Source: Synaphobranchus kaupii (lineage: Eukaryota; Chordata; Actinopteri; Anguilliformes; Synaphobranchidae). From it: a DNA stretch of 64,000 nt. Within the stretch, counting starts at the first letter, position 1; every line of letters starts with the position of its first letter. Both the position numbers and the translations under genes were made by a program. The notes beneath the pieces are model-generated. The model had not been told where the DNA came from and did not search any database. It saw nothing but the letters and a program-made list of their open reading frames with translations. The stretch lies in assembly GCA_029718625.1 (NCBI GenBank), contig CM056380.1, forward strand, positions 44,689,754 to 44,753,753, read 5' to 3'. This document shows, piece by piece, positions 36,640-47,635 of the stretch.

Positions 36640-38460
36640 GGGCAGCAGGTGGAACTGCAACCTTTCTGCTTGTCCTTTTAAGAGACCCAGTCCCAGATTT
36701 GTAAGGCCGAGTAATGTACATCTGTTAAATTAGCCATGTCTCCCAGAGGCTGTGAAACTGTTGAAACAGAAAAAGCATCCAGACTTCAAGAACATTCTGA
36801 ACTTTTCTTCTCCAGCAAACTTTTGAAAGGATTCCTGTCTCACTGTGTTTGTTCTCTGTCTGACAGATGCATGACAGGAGATGCATGCCAGGCACAGGGG
36901 CGAATGTTAATTGAATGGCGAGAGACCATTTTTATTTTCCACCTTAAGCGACTGTCCCACGTTTCCATCTCTCAGTTTAGTCATTGAATAGCCGGCGGAC
37001 ACCCTAGTCTCAAGAGCCTGTGTTGATGTTGATTGATCACAAAAAATTCAATCTACCTCTGTTGCTTACCCCTGACTGAAATAACGACTGATCTTGATTA
37101 GCAGAGTGGTGTCGATTAGCAGCACGGCGCGTCTTTAAAGTGCTGTAATCATTCTGGAGACTACATCTTGGAACCCTGGTTTATCTTTATCTGGTGCTGT
37201 CAATTCTGATATCCTCAGATGTGGTATGGAATATCAATAAAAAAGGAGTACTGAGCAGTTTATGGTTTTCATGTCAAATCGTTGCTTATGTTATTCACAC
37301 TTCTATAAGAACTGCTTTAGTTTCCGGTTAATACCATTTAAGAAATATCTGTGTACACGTGTTTTAACTAAAGTCTCAAATTCAATTGCGAAGCAATTTA
37401 TGAATTTGAACTACTTAGGGATTGATTACACTTGGCCATCTTAAGCAGGCAGCAGTGGGGAACATAAGAGAGAAATGGAATATTCCGTTCTGTGGATCTT
37501 CAGTCGTGTGAAGTGTGGTGTGAAGTTTAAGTTGTTAGTCTATCATTTGACCTATCAGGAGACATGACTGATTGCGGATTAATATGACCGCCTCACTTTT
37601 CTGCGAGGCAGAGTAAGGCAGTCTTCACCCATTTCCTGCGGCTCTTTTAAATTCATGGAAGTGTGGAGCAAACAACCCACGGTGCTATTCCTGCTCCGAA
37701 ATCTTGTGCACCAGGCTAGGGCACCTGTAAATTCAGTAAAAGGGAATCACACATCCATGCCATGGATGCTGGCTAAATGAGAAATACCCCGTCCTCGTTC
37801 GCCGGAGCTGCTACCAGGCTGCTGTCACAGCTGGTTGATCTGACACAGCGCAATTTATTTTCCATTACATAAAATCACAGCTTTGTCTGCAGTCTACGGC
37901 CGGGGCTACTCATTCAATAATAGAGTTGGTATTGTCTGCCTCTGTTTGATTGTGGGCTCTGATCTGTGATGACAGCGCTCATCTCTGTCAGCCGCAGTTA
38001 CATTCTAAGTGTTAATTGCCGACGGCAACTGAAGCAGATCGCTCGGAAATAGGCTGGCACCGGCCACACCGGAGGACTGAGCTGGCGTGGGTCATGGTAT
38101 GAGTTTGGTTTCTGATCTGCAGCCTTATTGTGGTGGTCTATGGGCTGATATCTGGTTATTGTGTGTGTCTGTGTGTGACAGTTTTGAGTTGATATCTCCG
38201 CTGATGTCTAGTGTCTGCTTCTGTCCACAGGTGATACAGTTGGAGCCATAGCATAGTGTACAGTGAAACTGGGAGCTACGGCAGAGGAGGTGCTATGACC
38301 ATCAAGCATGAGAACAGATGGGGGATTATGGTAGAAGATGGACCAGACTGACCAGCGCTAAGAGAAAGCCGCCTGATTACTGCTCCTCTGCAGCAGAGCT
38401 GAGAGAGATGCGCACACACTGCGGGACAGCCAGGCAAACCGTTTGACGTCCATTTCATAG
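36640..38460. other. No gene seen; possible conserved non-coding DNA
   Basis: Balanced composition without repeats. The stretch about 37790-38070, with homeobox-like ATTA/TAAT words and CAATTTATTTTCCATTACAT, has the look of a vertebrate conserved non-coding element. Unproven. Confidence 0.3.
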
Positions 38461-38463
38461 ACG

Positions 38464-38480
38464 CCCCCCCCCCCCCCCCC
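38464..38480. repeat. Poly-C tract
   Basis: 17 consecutive C. Confidence 0.95.
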
Positions 38481-38695
38481 TATAGAGCGATCTCTCGATA
38501 AGTGGGTGTCATTGTGAAGCTGCATGAAGCCCAAATTGTTTTTTTTCAGTCTAAACAGCCTGGGCGAATGGATTTTTACCAGCGAAGCGCGCGTTTGGAG
38601 CGAACACCGCGGCCTCCGCTCTCCTGCGCAGATGCTGTTCGCCTCTTTCCCTCCCTCCTCTTCCTCTCACAGAGATCTTGTGTGGGCTACACAGC

Positions 38696-39077
38696 CCTCC
38701 AGCGCACTCGACAGCACACGGGAGTTTGCACTCAATCTCTCTTTTGGCTGTTTTAAAGGCTTGGTTCTGATGTTTCAGGAGAGAGAACGGGTAGTGTTTG
38801 TGGAGTAGGCTGTCTCTTAAATATCCCAACCCATTATTGCTATTTCCACTAATAAAATCAAGGTTTTGTACTCATGCACACAAAAAAGACACAAAAAAAT
38901 ATATACGTGCTTTTAGGTAATTTTATGACTTTACGATGTCTTTTGAGGCTGCAACAAAATGGCAGGAGACCTTTCTTCCCTCTCTGTCTTTTCAGTTTTT
39001 CTCACTTTGTTTGTTGTTTGTGAGGTCTCACTCTCGCTCACTCTCTCTCTCACTCGCTCTCTCTTTCGCTCGCTCGC
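38696..39077 (+). repeat. Dispersed repeat ending in CT tract (copy 1)
   Basis: It shares long similarity with 58911-59265, including GGTTCTGATGTTTCAGGAGA, GTGTTTGTGGAGTAGGCTGT and GGCTGCAACAAAATGG. Both copies end in a CT microsatellite. The gypsy element inserted in this copy's CT tract. Confidence 0.85.
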
Positions 39078-39335
39078 TGTAATGTTCCGCTCCCTTCCTG
39101 TTCGTTTTCTGTATATTCCTGTTTTCCCTCCGTGTCATGTTGGATCCTTTTGTCCGTGTTTTCCCCGCTGCTGTGGTCTGGGCGTTTCCTCCTCTGTCTT
39201 GTTCGTCTGGTTGTCTTACTTCCGCCTTTTCACTCCGTCCCCCCTCGTTGCATGCATTTCCTCACCTGGTGTTTCTTAATCACTCCCGTTTATTTTCCAC
39301 ACCTGTTCCTTGTTTAGTTCTGTCATTAGCCTCAC

Positions 39336-39343
39336 TATTTATT
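39336..39343 (+). promoter_or_regulatory. TATA box of the retrotransposon
   Basis: TATTTATT in U3, about 31 nt before the predicted RNA start at 39367. The solo LTR at 60711-61899 has a TATA-like word (CTATTTAA) at the same distance from the same start motif. Confidence 0.65.
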
Positions 39344-39366
39344 CCTTCGGCTGGCTGCCAGTCGGC

Positions 39367-39377
39367 GCCAGTTCGTT
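39367..39377 (+). promoter_or_regulatory. Predicted RNA 5' end, self-primer segment
   Basis: GCCAGTTCGTT is the exact reverse complement of AACGAACTGGC just inside the 5' LTR. Its position relative to the TATA box makes it the likely first 11 nt of the RNA, as in Tf1. A matching copy lies in the 3' LTR at 45224-45234. Confidence 0.65.
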
Positions 39378-40602
39378 AACTATCGTCACGCGGTGTTAAT
39401 GCTCGTTGTTTGCCTGGTCGCGTTCAAAGAACTACTCGCTTGGTTGTGGGATATTATCCCCTTGCAGCTAGAGTTCCGCTCCTAACTACAGTCTGGTAGT
39501 TATCCTCCAAGTCATTTCTTGTGGTGCATGCAGCTAACCTGTTTCCCCTCTCCTCCATCTAACCCAGCTCCCATTCTCCCGTGGCAGTGTTCGTTTCCCC
39601 CCGTTTTCGTTGTGTGTGTTGCGGTACCTCCACCTCCAGCTCGTGTAGGCTCCGGGTTGGCGTGTTACCTGGCTACCCTCCAGTTGTTCCTGTCCGGCCG
39701 AAGAAGCCAACTAGTTCTTCGGTTCCGGTTCCGGGAGCTCTGGAGACCAGTCAGCTCCGTCCGGACCTACCGCAGCTACGCCACACTACCCAGCCCTGCC
39801 GTGCTTCACCAACCACCTACCTCTCAAGCCCTGCACCTCCGTGAGAACCTCCCGGTCATTTCCGTGCCTTCCCTTGCACTAACCCCACCTGCTTTGTTTT
39901 GTTCTGTACCGGTGCAGTCATTCCGGTCCAGTTCCTGTCCTGCCGTAGTGAGCCGCTCCCCAGCTAGTCCAGTCCAGTCCAGGTGTGAGCCGTGCACCTA
40001 CCTGTCCAGTCCAGTTCCGGTTTGGAACAATCCGTTCCAGACCCTGCTTCCCGTGTGGACCTCCCGGTCCAGTTCCAGTCCAGTCCAGTTCCGGTTTGGA
40101 ACAAATCCGTTCCAGACCCTGATTCCAGTGTGACCTCCCGGTCCAGTTCCAGTCCTGTCCAGTTCCGGTTTGGAACAAATCCGTTCCAGACCCTGATTCC
40201 AGTGTGGACCTCCCGGTCCAGTTCCAGTCCAGTCCAGTTCCGGTTTGGAACACACCCGTTCCAGATCCTGATTCCAGTGTGGACCTCCCGGTCCAGTTCC
40301 AGTCCAGTCCAGTTCCGGTTTGGAACATTCCGTTCCAGATCCTGATTCCCAAAGTGGACCTCCCGGTCCAGTTCCAGTCCAGTCCAGTTCCGGCTTGGAA
40401 CGAACGTTCCAGACCTGCCAGCCCAGCTCCGGCTTGGAGCAGCCCGTCCCGGGCTTCCTTGCTGTTCCAGCGTAATATTGTGTATTGCCTTTTCTGTACA
40501 GTGTTGGGACTACCCCAACACTTAATTTAATAAACCCCCCTTTTTGTGAATCTGTCTCCTGGTCGTTGCACTTGGGTTCGTCTCGTTCCGGGTTCGTAAC
40601 AG

Positions 40603-40613
40603 AACGAACTGGC
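40603..40613 (+). promoter_or_regulatory. Primer binding site for self-priming
   Basis: AACGAACTGGC starts two bases after the LTR end and pairs perfectly with the predicted RNA 5' end. The usual alternative, a tRNA site starting TGG at the LTR edge, is only possible from 40610, unusually far in. Confidence 0.65.
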
Positions 40614-40621
40614 CCAAAATC

Positions 40622-43600
40622 ATGGACCCAGCCGACCTGGAGCAAATTCGTCACGCCTTCTCCTGCCAAACTGCGGTCAGCGACCAACAGGGCCGACGTT
40701 TGGATGACGTGTTGGAGGTGCTGAGGGGCATCACGGAGCAAGTGGCGCAGCTAGCTCTTCACCAGCCGCTTCCGCGTATTCCTATGGGCCCTACACCGCC
40801 CGCGCCGGATCCGCCGGTGGATCCTTCTGTTCCCACTTCTCTCCGAGAGCCCCGCGTTCAACATCCAGAGTTATACCGCGGGGGATTGGGAAAGTGTCGC
40901 GAATTCCTGATGAAATGCGACATAGTATTCCGGATGCAGCCCTCCTCCTTCGCCTCCGACCCATGTAAGATCGCCTTCATAATGAGCAGTTTGGGAGGAG
41001 GTGCCCTGGAGTGGGCTACATCCATTTGGGACAGCCAAGTCGCGCTCTGCAACAACTTCGCCGCCTTCACCGCTGAGATGCGGCGTGTATTCGATCACCC
41101 TACCTGTGGGCGAGACGCAACTCAACGCCTACTTCAGGTCCGTCAAGGAAGCCGTAGCGTTGCTGAAATGGCAATCCAATTCCGTACCCTCGCAGCGGAG
41201 TCCGGATGGAATGACACCGCCCTTCAGGGGGCTTTCCGCCAGGCGCTGAGCGAAGAGTTAAAGGACCAACTTGCCACCCGCGAAGAATCCACGTCACTCA
41301 ATTGCCTTATTAGCCTGGCCATCGCTATTGACAACCGTCTCCGTATCCGGGCCCGTGAGCGAGGGGGGAACTCCGGTCATCAGCATCAGCAACACATACG
41401 CTCACACCCTTCTGCCTCTGGATCCAGAGCGGCGTCTGGGGTCTCTGAGGAAGAGCCCATGCAACTGGGCAGAGTTGCGGTCAACGCCGAGGAGCGCCAA
41501 CGTCGCCTGCGATCTAGATCCTGTTTTTACTGTGGCAAACCAGATCGCCTCATGCCCCATTCGCCCAAAAGAGTAGGCTCGCCAGTTAAACTGGGCGTAC
41601 TGACGAGCCCAATCATACCTTGCCATGCAGCTCAGAATCGCCTTGTCTTCAAGGCCACTCTCCTTTGGAGGGACAAGTCCGAAGTCTCGTCGGCCCTTAT
41701 CGACTCTGGTGCCGACGCTAACTTCATGGACATCACCTTCGCCAGGAGGGCCGGCATCCCCACGGAACTGCTACCCTCTCCCATTACTGCTTTTGCCTTA
41801 GACGGTAGGAGTCTGGGGTTAGTCACCCACTCCACCGTTCCAGTACAGCTCGTTTTATCCGGCAATCATCGGGAGAGTATTCAACTTCTGCTCATCAACT
41901 CTAAACAATCCTCCATAGTTTTGGGTCAGACCTGGCTCCGCCTTCACAACCCTCACATCGACTGGCAAGCCGGTCGTATCCTGGCGTGGAGTGGTCACTG
42001 TCTGGCTAGCTGTCTTCGTTCCGCTCTCCCCCCTCCGGGATCCAAGAATTCCAGCACCAACCTACCCGAACCCGATCTGTCCAACGTTCCCAAGCAATAT
42101 CACGACCTCTGCCTTACCTTTTCAAAATCACGTGCTCTGTCCCTACCTCCTCACCGACCCTACGATTGTTGCATTGACCTGCTGGCGGGAGCCAAGCTTC
42201 CGTCTGGTCGTCTCTACAGTCTGTCGGGTCCGGAGAAACTCTCCATGGAGGAGTATATTCATGAGTCCCTCGCCTCGGGCATCATCCGCCCTTCCTCCTC
42301 TCCTGTTGGTGCTGGGTTCTTTTTTGTGGGGAAAAAGGACGGCTCACTACGGCCCTGCATCGACTACCGGGGGCTCAATCAAATTACCATCCGCAACAAA
42401 TATCCTCTTCCCCTTATTAACACTGCCTTTGAACCCCTCTCGCAGGCCGTCATTTTCACCAAGCTCGACCTCCGTAATGCGTACCACTTGGTGCGTATAC
42501 GGGAGGGGGATGAATGGAAGACTGCCTTCAATACCCCGTTGGGCCACTACGAGTACCTGGTGGTCCCCTTCGGCCTTACTAACGCCCCGGCAGTCTTCCA
42601 GGGCATGGTGAATGACGTCCTGCGAGACCTGTTGGGGAAGACTGTTTTCGTGTATATCGATGATATTTTGATTTTTTCTAAGTCCCCCCAGGAGCACATT
42701 CTCCATGTCCGGGAGGTTCTCCAGCGCCTGCTTGAAAACCAGCTCTTCGTTAAGGCAGAGAAGTGCTCCTTCCACGTCTCCTCAGTCCCGTTCCTCGGCT
42801 TCATCATCGAGGAGGGCAGCATCCGGGCGGATCCCGCCAAGATCAAGGCGGTGACAGAATGGCCCCAACCCACCTCTCGTAAGCACCTGCAACAGTTTCT
42901 TGGTTTTGCCAATTTTTATCGTAGGTTCATCCGTAATTACAGTGTCATTGCTGCTCCCCTAACCAAACTCACCTCCACTGCTTTTTCTTTTTGTTGGAAC
43001 TCCGAGGCCCAGCTCGCGTTTGAACGCCTTAAGGCTCGGTTTTCCTCGGCCCCTATTCTTTGTCACCCTGACCCCACTCGCCAATTTACGATTGAGGTGG
43101 ATGCCTCCGACACCGGCGTGGGGGCCATTCTGTCCCAACGAGCCGCCTTGGACAACAAGCTCCATCCCTGTGCTTTCTTCTCCCGGAGGCTGTCCTCCGC
43201 CGAGCGGAACTATGATGTCGGGGATCGGGAGCTTCTGGCCATCAAGCTGGCTCTTGAGGAGTGGCGCCACTGGCTGGAGGGGGCAGGTAGCCCCTTTATT
43301 GTTTTAACTGACCACCAAAACCTTATTTATCTAAAGTCTGCTAAGAGGCTTAATGCCAGACAGGCTAGGTGGTCATTATTCTTTGCCCGATTTAATTTTT
43401 CTGTGTCCTTCCGCCCCGGTTCCCGCAATATCAAAGCGGATGCATTATCCCGTGTTTTTTCCCTTCCCTCCAGTCCTGCTGACCCCGAGCCTATTCTACC
43501 GGCTTCCTGTATGGTGGCTGCGGTCTCCTGGACGATTGAGGAGGTTGTGAGGTCCGCCCAGACTTCCCACCCTGACCCCCGTAGTAACCCTAACTCCTCC

Positions 43601-44923
43601 CTGTTTGTTCCCAACTCCGTCCGCTCCCAGGTCCTTGAGTGGGTTCACGCCTCCTGTCTGGCGTGTCACCCAGGTGTTGCCAGAACGACCACCCTCGTCA
43701 GGAGGAGTTTTTGGTGGCCCACGCTCAAGGAGGATACCCGTGCTTTTGTCCTGGCCTGCGCGGTGTGCGCCAGGAGCAAGGCTTCCCACCAGCCTCCCTC
43801 TGGTCTTCTCCTTCCCCTCCCTGTCCCGGGCCGTCCTTGGAGCCACATTGGCGTTGACTTCGTCACCGGTCTGCCATTGTCAGAGGGCAACTCCGTCATT
43901 CTGACAATTGTGGATCGGTTCTCCAAGGCGGTTCACTTTGTTCCCCTCCCTAAGCTCCCGTCCGCCCTCGAAACGGCAGAGCTCCTGGTGTCACAGGTGG
44001 TCAGGCTGCACGGGATCCCATCCGACATTGTGTCGGACCGTGGGCCCCAATTCTCCTCCCAGGTGTGGAAGGCGTTCTGTGTAGCCCTGGGGGCCTCGGC
44101 CAGTCTGTCGTCTGGTTTTCATCCCCAGTCTAACGGCCAGGCAGAGAGGGCGAACCAGGACCTGGGGGCCGCCCTGCGGTGCGTCACCGCACGCAATCCC
44201 GCCTCCTGGAGCCGTTTTCTTCCCTGGGTAGAGTACGCCCATAACTCCCTTAAGAGTGCGTCTACAGGGTTGTCCCCGTTCGAGTGCTCATTAGGTTACC
44301 AACCCCCTCTCCTGTCGGCCCAGGAGGCTGAGGTAGCAGTCCCCTCCGTTAAGTCCCACATCCTCAAGTGCAAACGCATGTGGAGACTTGCACGCACCGC
44401 ACTCCTGCGTTCTAATTCCCGTTCTCAACGTCTGGCGGACCTGCACAGGACCGCAGCCCCTAAATACAGAGCCGGGCAGCAGGTCTGGCTTTCCACATCC
44501 AACATTTCCCTTCCCTCCTCCTCTAAGAAACTTCGGCCCCGGTTTATTGGTCCCTTCCCTGTTGTTTGTCTCATTAACCCGGTTTCCGTTAAACTCTCCC
44601 TCCCTTCCTCCCTCAAGGTCTACCCCGTTTTTCATGTGTCACAGATCAAGCCTGTCGCCTCCAGCCCCCTCAGTGCCCCTACCCTCCCTCCTCCACCCGT
44701 CCGGGTCATCGACAACGCCCCGGCCTACACGGTGGACCGCATTATCGACATCCGCCGTAAGGGTCGGGGTTTTCAATACCTCGTGGACTGGGAGGGGTAT
44801 GGTCCTGAGGAGCGGTCGTGGCTCCACAGGAGCCTCATCCTGGATCAATCATTGATCCAGGATTTCCACAGTCGCTTCCCTCTCAAGACCAGGCCGCCAG
44901 GTACGCCAGGGGGCGTACGTTGA
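40622..44923 (+). CDS. Gag-Pol polyprotein of the gypsy chromovirus
   Basis: 1,433 residues, uninterrupted, from an ATG 9 nt past the primer site. Gag core about 80-220. Zinc knuckle 301-314 starts CFYCGKPD but has Arg309 where His and Ser314 where Cys belong. Protease DSGA at 361-364. Reverse transcriptase D616 and YIDD 678-681. RNase H D827, E870, D897. Integrase HHCC region about 1010-1050; catalytic D1079, D1139, E1175 (35 residues between the last two, the D,D(35)E spacing). GPF-type segment about 1290-1340. Chromodomain about 1369-1418 ([13 protein letters not shown]), which in chromoviruses steers integration to marked chromatin. Gag and Pol share one frame with no shift. All pol catalytic residues are present; only the knuckle looks damaged. 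Confidence 0.96.
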   Translation: MDPADLEQIRHAFSCQTAVSDQQGRRLDDVLEVLRGITEQVAQLALHQPLPRIPMGPTPPAPDPPVDPSVPTSLREPRVQHPELYRGGLGKCREFLMKCDIVFRMQPSSFASDPCKIAFIMSSLGGGALEWATSIWDSQVALCNNFAAFTAEMRRVFDHPTCGRDATQRLLQVRQGSRSVAEMAIQFRTLAAESGWNDTALQGAFRQALSEELKDQLATREESTSLNCLISLAIAIDNRLRIRARERGGNSGHQHQQHIRSHPSASGSRAASGVSEEEPMQLGRVAVNAEERQRRLRSRSCFYCGKPDRLMPHSPKRVGSPVKLGVLTSPIIPCHAAQNRLVFKATLLWRDKSEVSSALIDSGADANFMDITFARRAGIPTELLPSPITAFALDGRSLGLVTHSTVPVQLVLSGNHRESIQLLLINSKQSSIVLGQTWLRLHNPHIDWQAGRILAWSGHCLASCLRSALPPPGSKNSSTNLPEPDLSNVPKQYHDLCLTFSKSRALSLPPHRPYDCCIDLLAGAKLPSGRLYSLSGPEKLSMEEYIHESLASGIIRPSSSPVGAGFFFVGKKDGSLRPCIDYRGLNQITIRNKYPLPLINTAFEPLSQAVIFTKLDLRNAYHLVRIREGDEWKTAFNTPLGHYEYLVVPFGLTNAPAVFQGMVNDVLRDLLGKTVFVYIDDILIFSKSPQEHILHVREVLQRLLENQLFVKAEKCSFHVSSVPFLGFIIEEGSIRADPAKIKAVTEWPQPTSRKHLQQFLGFANFYRRFIRNYSVIAAPLTKLTSTAFSFCWNSEAQLAFERLKARFSSAPILCHPDPTRQFTIEVDASDTGVGAILSQRAALDNKLHPCAFFSRRLSSAERNYDVGDRELLAIKLALEEWRHWLEGAGSPFIVLTDHQNLIYLKSAKRLNARQARWSLFFARFNFSVSFRPGSRNIKADALSRVFSLPSSPADPEPILPASCMVAAVSWTIEEVVRSAQTSHPDPRSNPNSSLFVPNSVRSQVLEWVHASCLACHPGVARTTTLVRRSFWWPTLKEDTRAFVLACAVCARSKASHQPPSGLLLPLPVPGRPWSHIGVDFVTGLPLSEGNSVILTIVDRFSKAVHFVPLPKLPSALETAELLVSQVVRLHGIPSDIVSDRGPQFSSQVWKAFCVALGASASLSSGFHPQSNGQAERANQDLGAALRCVTARNPASWSRFLPWVEYAHNSLKSASTGLSPFECSLGYQPPLLSAQEAEVAVPSVKSHILKCKRMWRLARTALLRSNSRSQRLADLHRTAAPKYRAGQQVWLSTSNISLPSSSKKLRPRFIGPFPVVCLINPVSVKLSLPSSLKVYPVFHVSQIKPVASSPLSAPTLPPPPVRVIDNAPAYTVDRIIDIRRKGRGFQYLVDWEGYGPEERSWLHRSLILDQSLIQDFHSRFPLKTRPPGTPGGVR

Positions 44924-44931
44924 GGGGGGGG
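44922..44931 (+). promoter_or_regulatory. Polypurine tract
   Basis: GAGGGGGGGG starts within the stop-codon region and ends 3 nt before the 3' LTR; it would prime plus-strand synthesis. Confidence 0.8.
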
Positions 44932-44934
44932 TAC

Positions 44935-46458
44935 TGTAATGTTCCGCTCCCTTCCTGTTCGTTTTCTGTATATTCCTGTTTTCCCTCCGTGTCATGTTGG
45001 ATCCTTTTGTCCGTGTTTTCCCCGCTGCTGTGGTCTGGGCGTTTCCTCCTCTGTCTTGTTCGTCTGGTTGTCTTACTTCCGCCTTTTCACTCCGTCCCCC
45101 CTCGTTGCATGCATTTCCTCACCTGGTGTTTCTTAATCACTCCCGTTTATTTTCCACACCTGTTCCTTGTTTAGTTCTGTCATTAGCCTCACTATTTATT
45201 CCTTCGGCTGGCTGCCAGTCGGCGCCAGTTCGTTAACTATCGTCACGCGGTGTTAATGCTCGTTGTTTGCCTGGTCGCGTTCAAAGAACTACTCGCTTGG
45301 TTGTGGGATATTATCCCCTTGCAGCTAGAGTTCCGCTCCTAACTACAGTCTGGTAGTTATCCTCCAAGTCATTTCTTGTGGTGCATGCAGCTAACCTGTT
45401 TCCCCTCTCCTCCATCTAACCCAGCTCCCATTCTCCCATGGCAGTGTTCGTTTCCCCCCGTTTTCGTTGTGTGTGTTGCGGTACCTCCACCTCCAGCTCG
45501 TGTAGGCTCCGGGTTGGCGTGTTACCTGGCTACCCTCCAGTTGTTCCTGTCCGGCCGAAGAAGCCAACTAGTTCTTCGGTTCCGGTTCCGGGAGCTCTGG
45601 AGACCAGTCAGCTCCGTCCGGACCTACCGCAGCTACGCCACACTACCCAGCCCTGCCGTGCTTCACCAACCACCTACCTCTCAAGCCCTGCACCTCCGTG
45701 AGAACCTCCCGGTCATTTCCGTGCCTTCCCTTGCACTAACCCCACCTGCTTTGTTTTGTTCTGTACCGGTGCAGTCATTCCGGTCCAGTTCCTGTCCTGC
45801 CGTAGTGAGCCGCTCCCCAGCTAGTCCAGTCCAGTCCAGGTGTGAGCCGTGCACCTACCTGTCCAGTCCAGTTCCGGTTTGGAACAATCCGTTCCAGACC
45901 CTGCTTCCCGTGTGGACCTCCCGGTCCAGTTCCAGTCCAGTCCAGTTCCGGTTTGGAACAAATCCGTTCCAGACCCTGATTCCAGTGTGACCTCCCGGTC
46001 CAGTTCCAGTCCTGTCCAGTTCCGGTTTGGAACAAATCCGTTCCAGACCCTGATTCCAGTGTGGACCTCCCGGTCCAGTTCCAGTCCAGTCCAGTTCCGG
46101 TTTGGAACACACCCGTTCCAGATCCTGATTCCAGTGTGGACCTCCCGGTCCAGTTCCAGTCCAGTCCAGTTCCGGTTTGGAACATTCCGTTCCAGATCCT
46201 GATTCCCAAAGTGGACCTCCCGGTCCAGTTCCAGTCCAGTCCAGTTCCGGCTTGGAACGAACGTTCCAGACCTGCCAGCCCAGCTCCGGCTTGGAGCAGC
46301 CCGTCCCGGGCTTCCTTGCTGTTCCAGCGTAATATTGTGTATTGCCTTTTCTGTACAGTGTTGGGACTACCCCAACACTTAATTTAATAAACCCCCCTTT
46401 TTGTGAATCTGTCTCCTGGTCGTTGCACTTGGGTTCGTCTCGTTCCGGGTTCGTAACA
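44935..46458 (+). repeat. 3' LTR
   Basis: Same length as the 5' LTR and identical except for A at 45438. It supplies the functional poly(A) signal AATAAA at 46386-46391. Confidence 0.96.
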
Positions 46459-46500
46459 CTCGCTCTGTCTCTCTCGCTCTCTCTCTCTTGCTCTCCTGCA
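46459..46500. repeat. CT tract split by the gypsy insertion
   Basis: Continuation of the CT microsatellite at 39030-39077, beginning with the duplicated CTCGC. Confidence 0.85.
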
Positions 46501-46504
46501 TGCT

Positions 46505-46760
46505 CTCTCAATTTAATTCAATTCAATTTGCTTTATTGGCATGATATATTTTTAATACATATTGCCAAAGCGCACAAAGCAGAATACAATGGCAATAATA
46601 GTAATAATCAGGTTGTAATAGCCAGGTTGTATTCACTGCATCTGTACTTCGTCAATGTTTTTCTGGATTTGCCATTTTTCACTCACTGTGGTCAGATAAT
46701 CTGCCACAGTGTATTCTCATTTTAGGGCCAAATAGCATGTCAGTTTACTTTGATGTTTTG
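46505..46760. repeat. Dispersed repeat with (AATTC)n and TTTATTGGCA
   Basis: AATTCAATTCAATTTGCTTT followed by ATTGGCATG…ATTGCCAAAGCGCACAAAGC is a common fish repeat form. A diverged relative lies at 58215-58330. Family not assigned. Confidence 0.5.
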
Positions 46761-46904
46761 TCTGATTTCCCCAATGGTTAATATCATTTTGTTTGTGTTT
46801 TGTTATGATTTGGTTGATTCTAATTGGTTCTGTTGGAATGTAGCTGTCCTGAGGCTGGGTGGTGTTAGTGGGGGTTAGTGAACTGAGTCTCAGGACCAGC
46901 TGAG

Positions 46905-47025
46905 TGAGGCCTCTCTCTCACTCACTCTTTCTCTCTCTCTCTCGCTGTCTCTTTCTCTCTCACTCTATCTCTTGCTCTCTCTCTCTCTCTCTCTCTCTTT
47001 TCTCTCTCTCTCTCTCTCTCTCATG
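46905..47025. repeat. CT microsatellite
   Basis: Imperfect CT repeat; the antisense Arg/Glu frame over it is an artefact. Confidence 0.9.
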
Positions 47026-47029
47026 GTCA

Positions 47030-47635
47030 GCATTTGAATGGCTGAAATTGACTGCATTTTCTGTCCAAACCTCAGGGGTGACCGCAACCTTTTTAACAAG
47101 CCCACGCACGGTCAGATCACATCCTATGCACTCTGAAAATTGACTCAAAGTCCAACATTTAATTGGAAATGATTGAATGGAATGAGCCATCATTTCAGCT
47201 GTTCTTTTTTTTGTTACAGTCCCATCTCACACAAAAAAAAGCAATTTTGTGCACTGGAGGAAAAAAAATAAACACTAGACCCTCATATATATTGCAATTC
47301 GCCATATGCCTAATCTCTGGAACCTACATGAAGGGACCTTCACTGAAATCTCATTGCCTGGCTGCATTATTTTACACACATACAGACTGTAGTTTATTGA
47401 GGCCACTAAAACCCAGCTCAGTCCTCAAAGATTGAGAATTGGATAATGTTAACAATGAGAGGGAATTGCCTCTGCCTACTAGAAGCCAATAAAATCTGCT
47501 TTCAACTTTTAAAGTGGATGACTGGTCAAAAACTGGCCAAAATTGTAACGTAAAGTGTAAAGCTATGTTTAATGGCCGGACAAATGGGTGCTATTTAAGC
47601 AGATAAAGTAATATACTTACTATAAGTGCATAATA
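47030..47635. other. No gene seen
   Basis: No coding or repeat signal recognised. Confidence 0.4.

Larger units (their letters stand above)
39078..40601 (+). repeat. 5' LTR
   Basis: U3 about 39078-39366, with a TATA box (TATTTATT) at 39336-39343. R starts at about 39367 and runs to about 40550 after AATAAA at 40529-40534; U5 is short. R holds about six copies of a 74-bp repeat (about 39995-40425), each with the hairpin word TGGAAC…GTTCCA. The 204-codon plus frame and the antisense frames here are by-products of the repeat. Confidence 0.96.
39078..46458 (+). mobile_element. Full-length Ty3/gypsy chromovirus (Tf1/sushi-like) LTR retrotransposon
   Basis: 7,381 bp with two 1,524-bp LTRs that begin TG and end CA, flanked by the 5-bp duplication CTCGC (39073-39077 and 46459-46463). 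I found a single difference between the LTRs (G at 39581, A at 45438), so insertion is very recent. One frame encodes Gag-protease-RT-RNase H-integrase-chromodomain. The domain order with integrase last and a C-terminal chromodomain defines a Ty3/gypsy chromovirus. Self-priming signals replace an obvious tRNA-type primer site. Confidence 0.97.

Noticed and set aside
35880..36704. Long overlapping frames with SGQSSSVYQ repeats
   Set aside because: The 45-bp period keeps all frames open; no start context or homology.
39519..40133. 204-codon frame in each LTR (also 45376-45990), plus 144-247-codon antisense frames
   Set aside because: Produced by the 74-bp LTR repeats. No domain, and the frames lie in the transcribed leader; identity between copies reflects LTR identity.
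40610..40627. tRNA-type primer site starting TGG
   Set aside because: It begins 8 nt inside the element, overlaps the start codon and matches no tRNA 3' end I recognise; the 11-nt self-complement fits better.
43496..44242. Antisense frames across the gag-pol gene
   Set aside because: Shadows of a strongly coding, C-rich plus strand.
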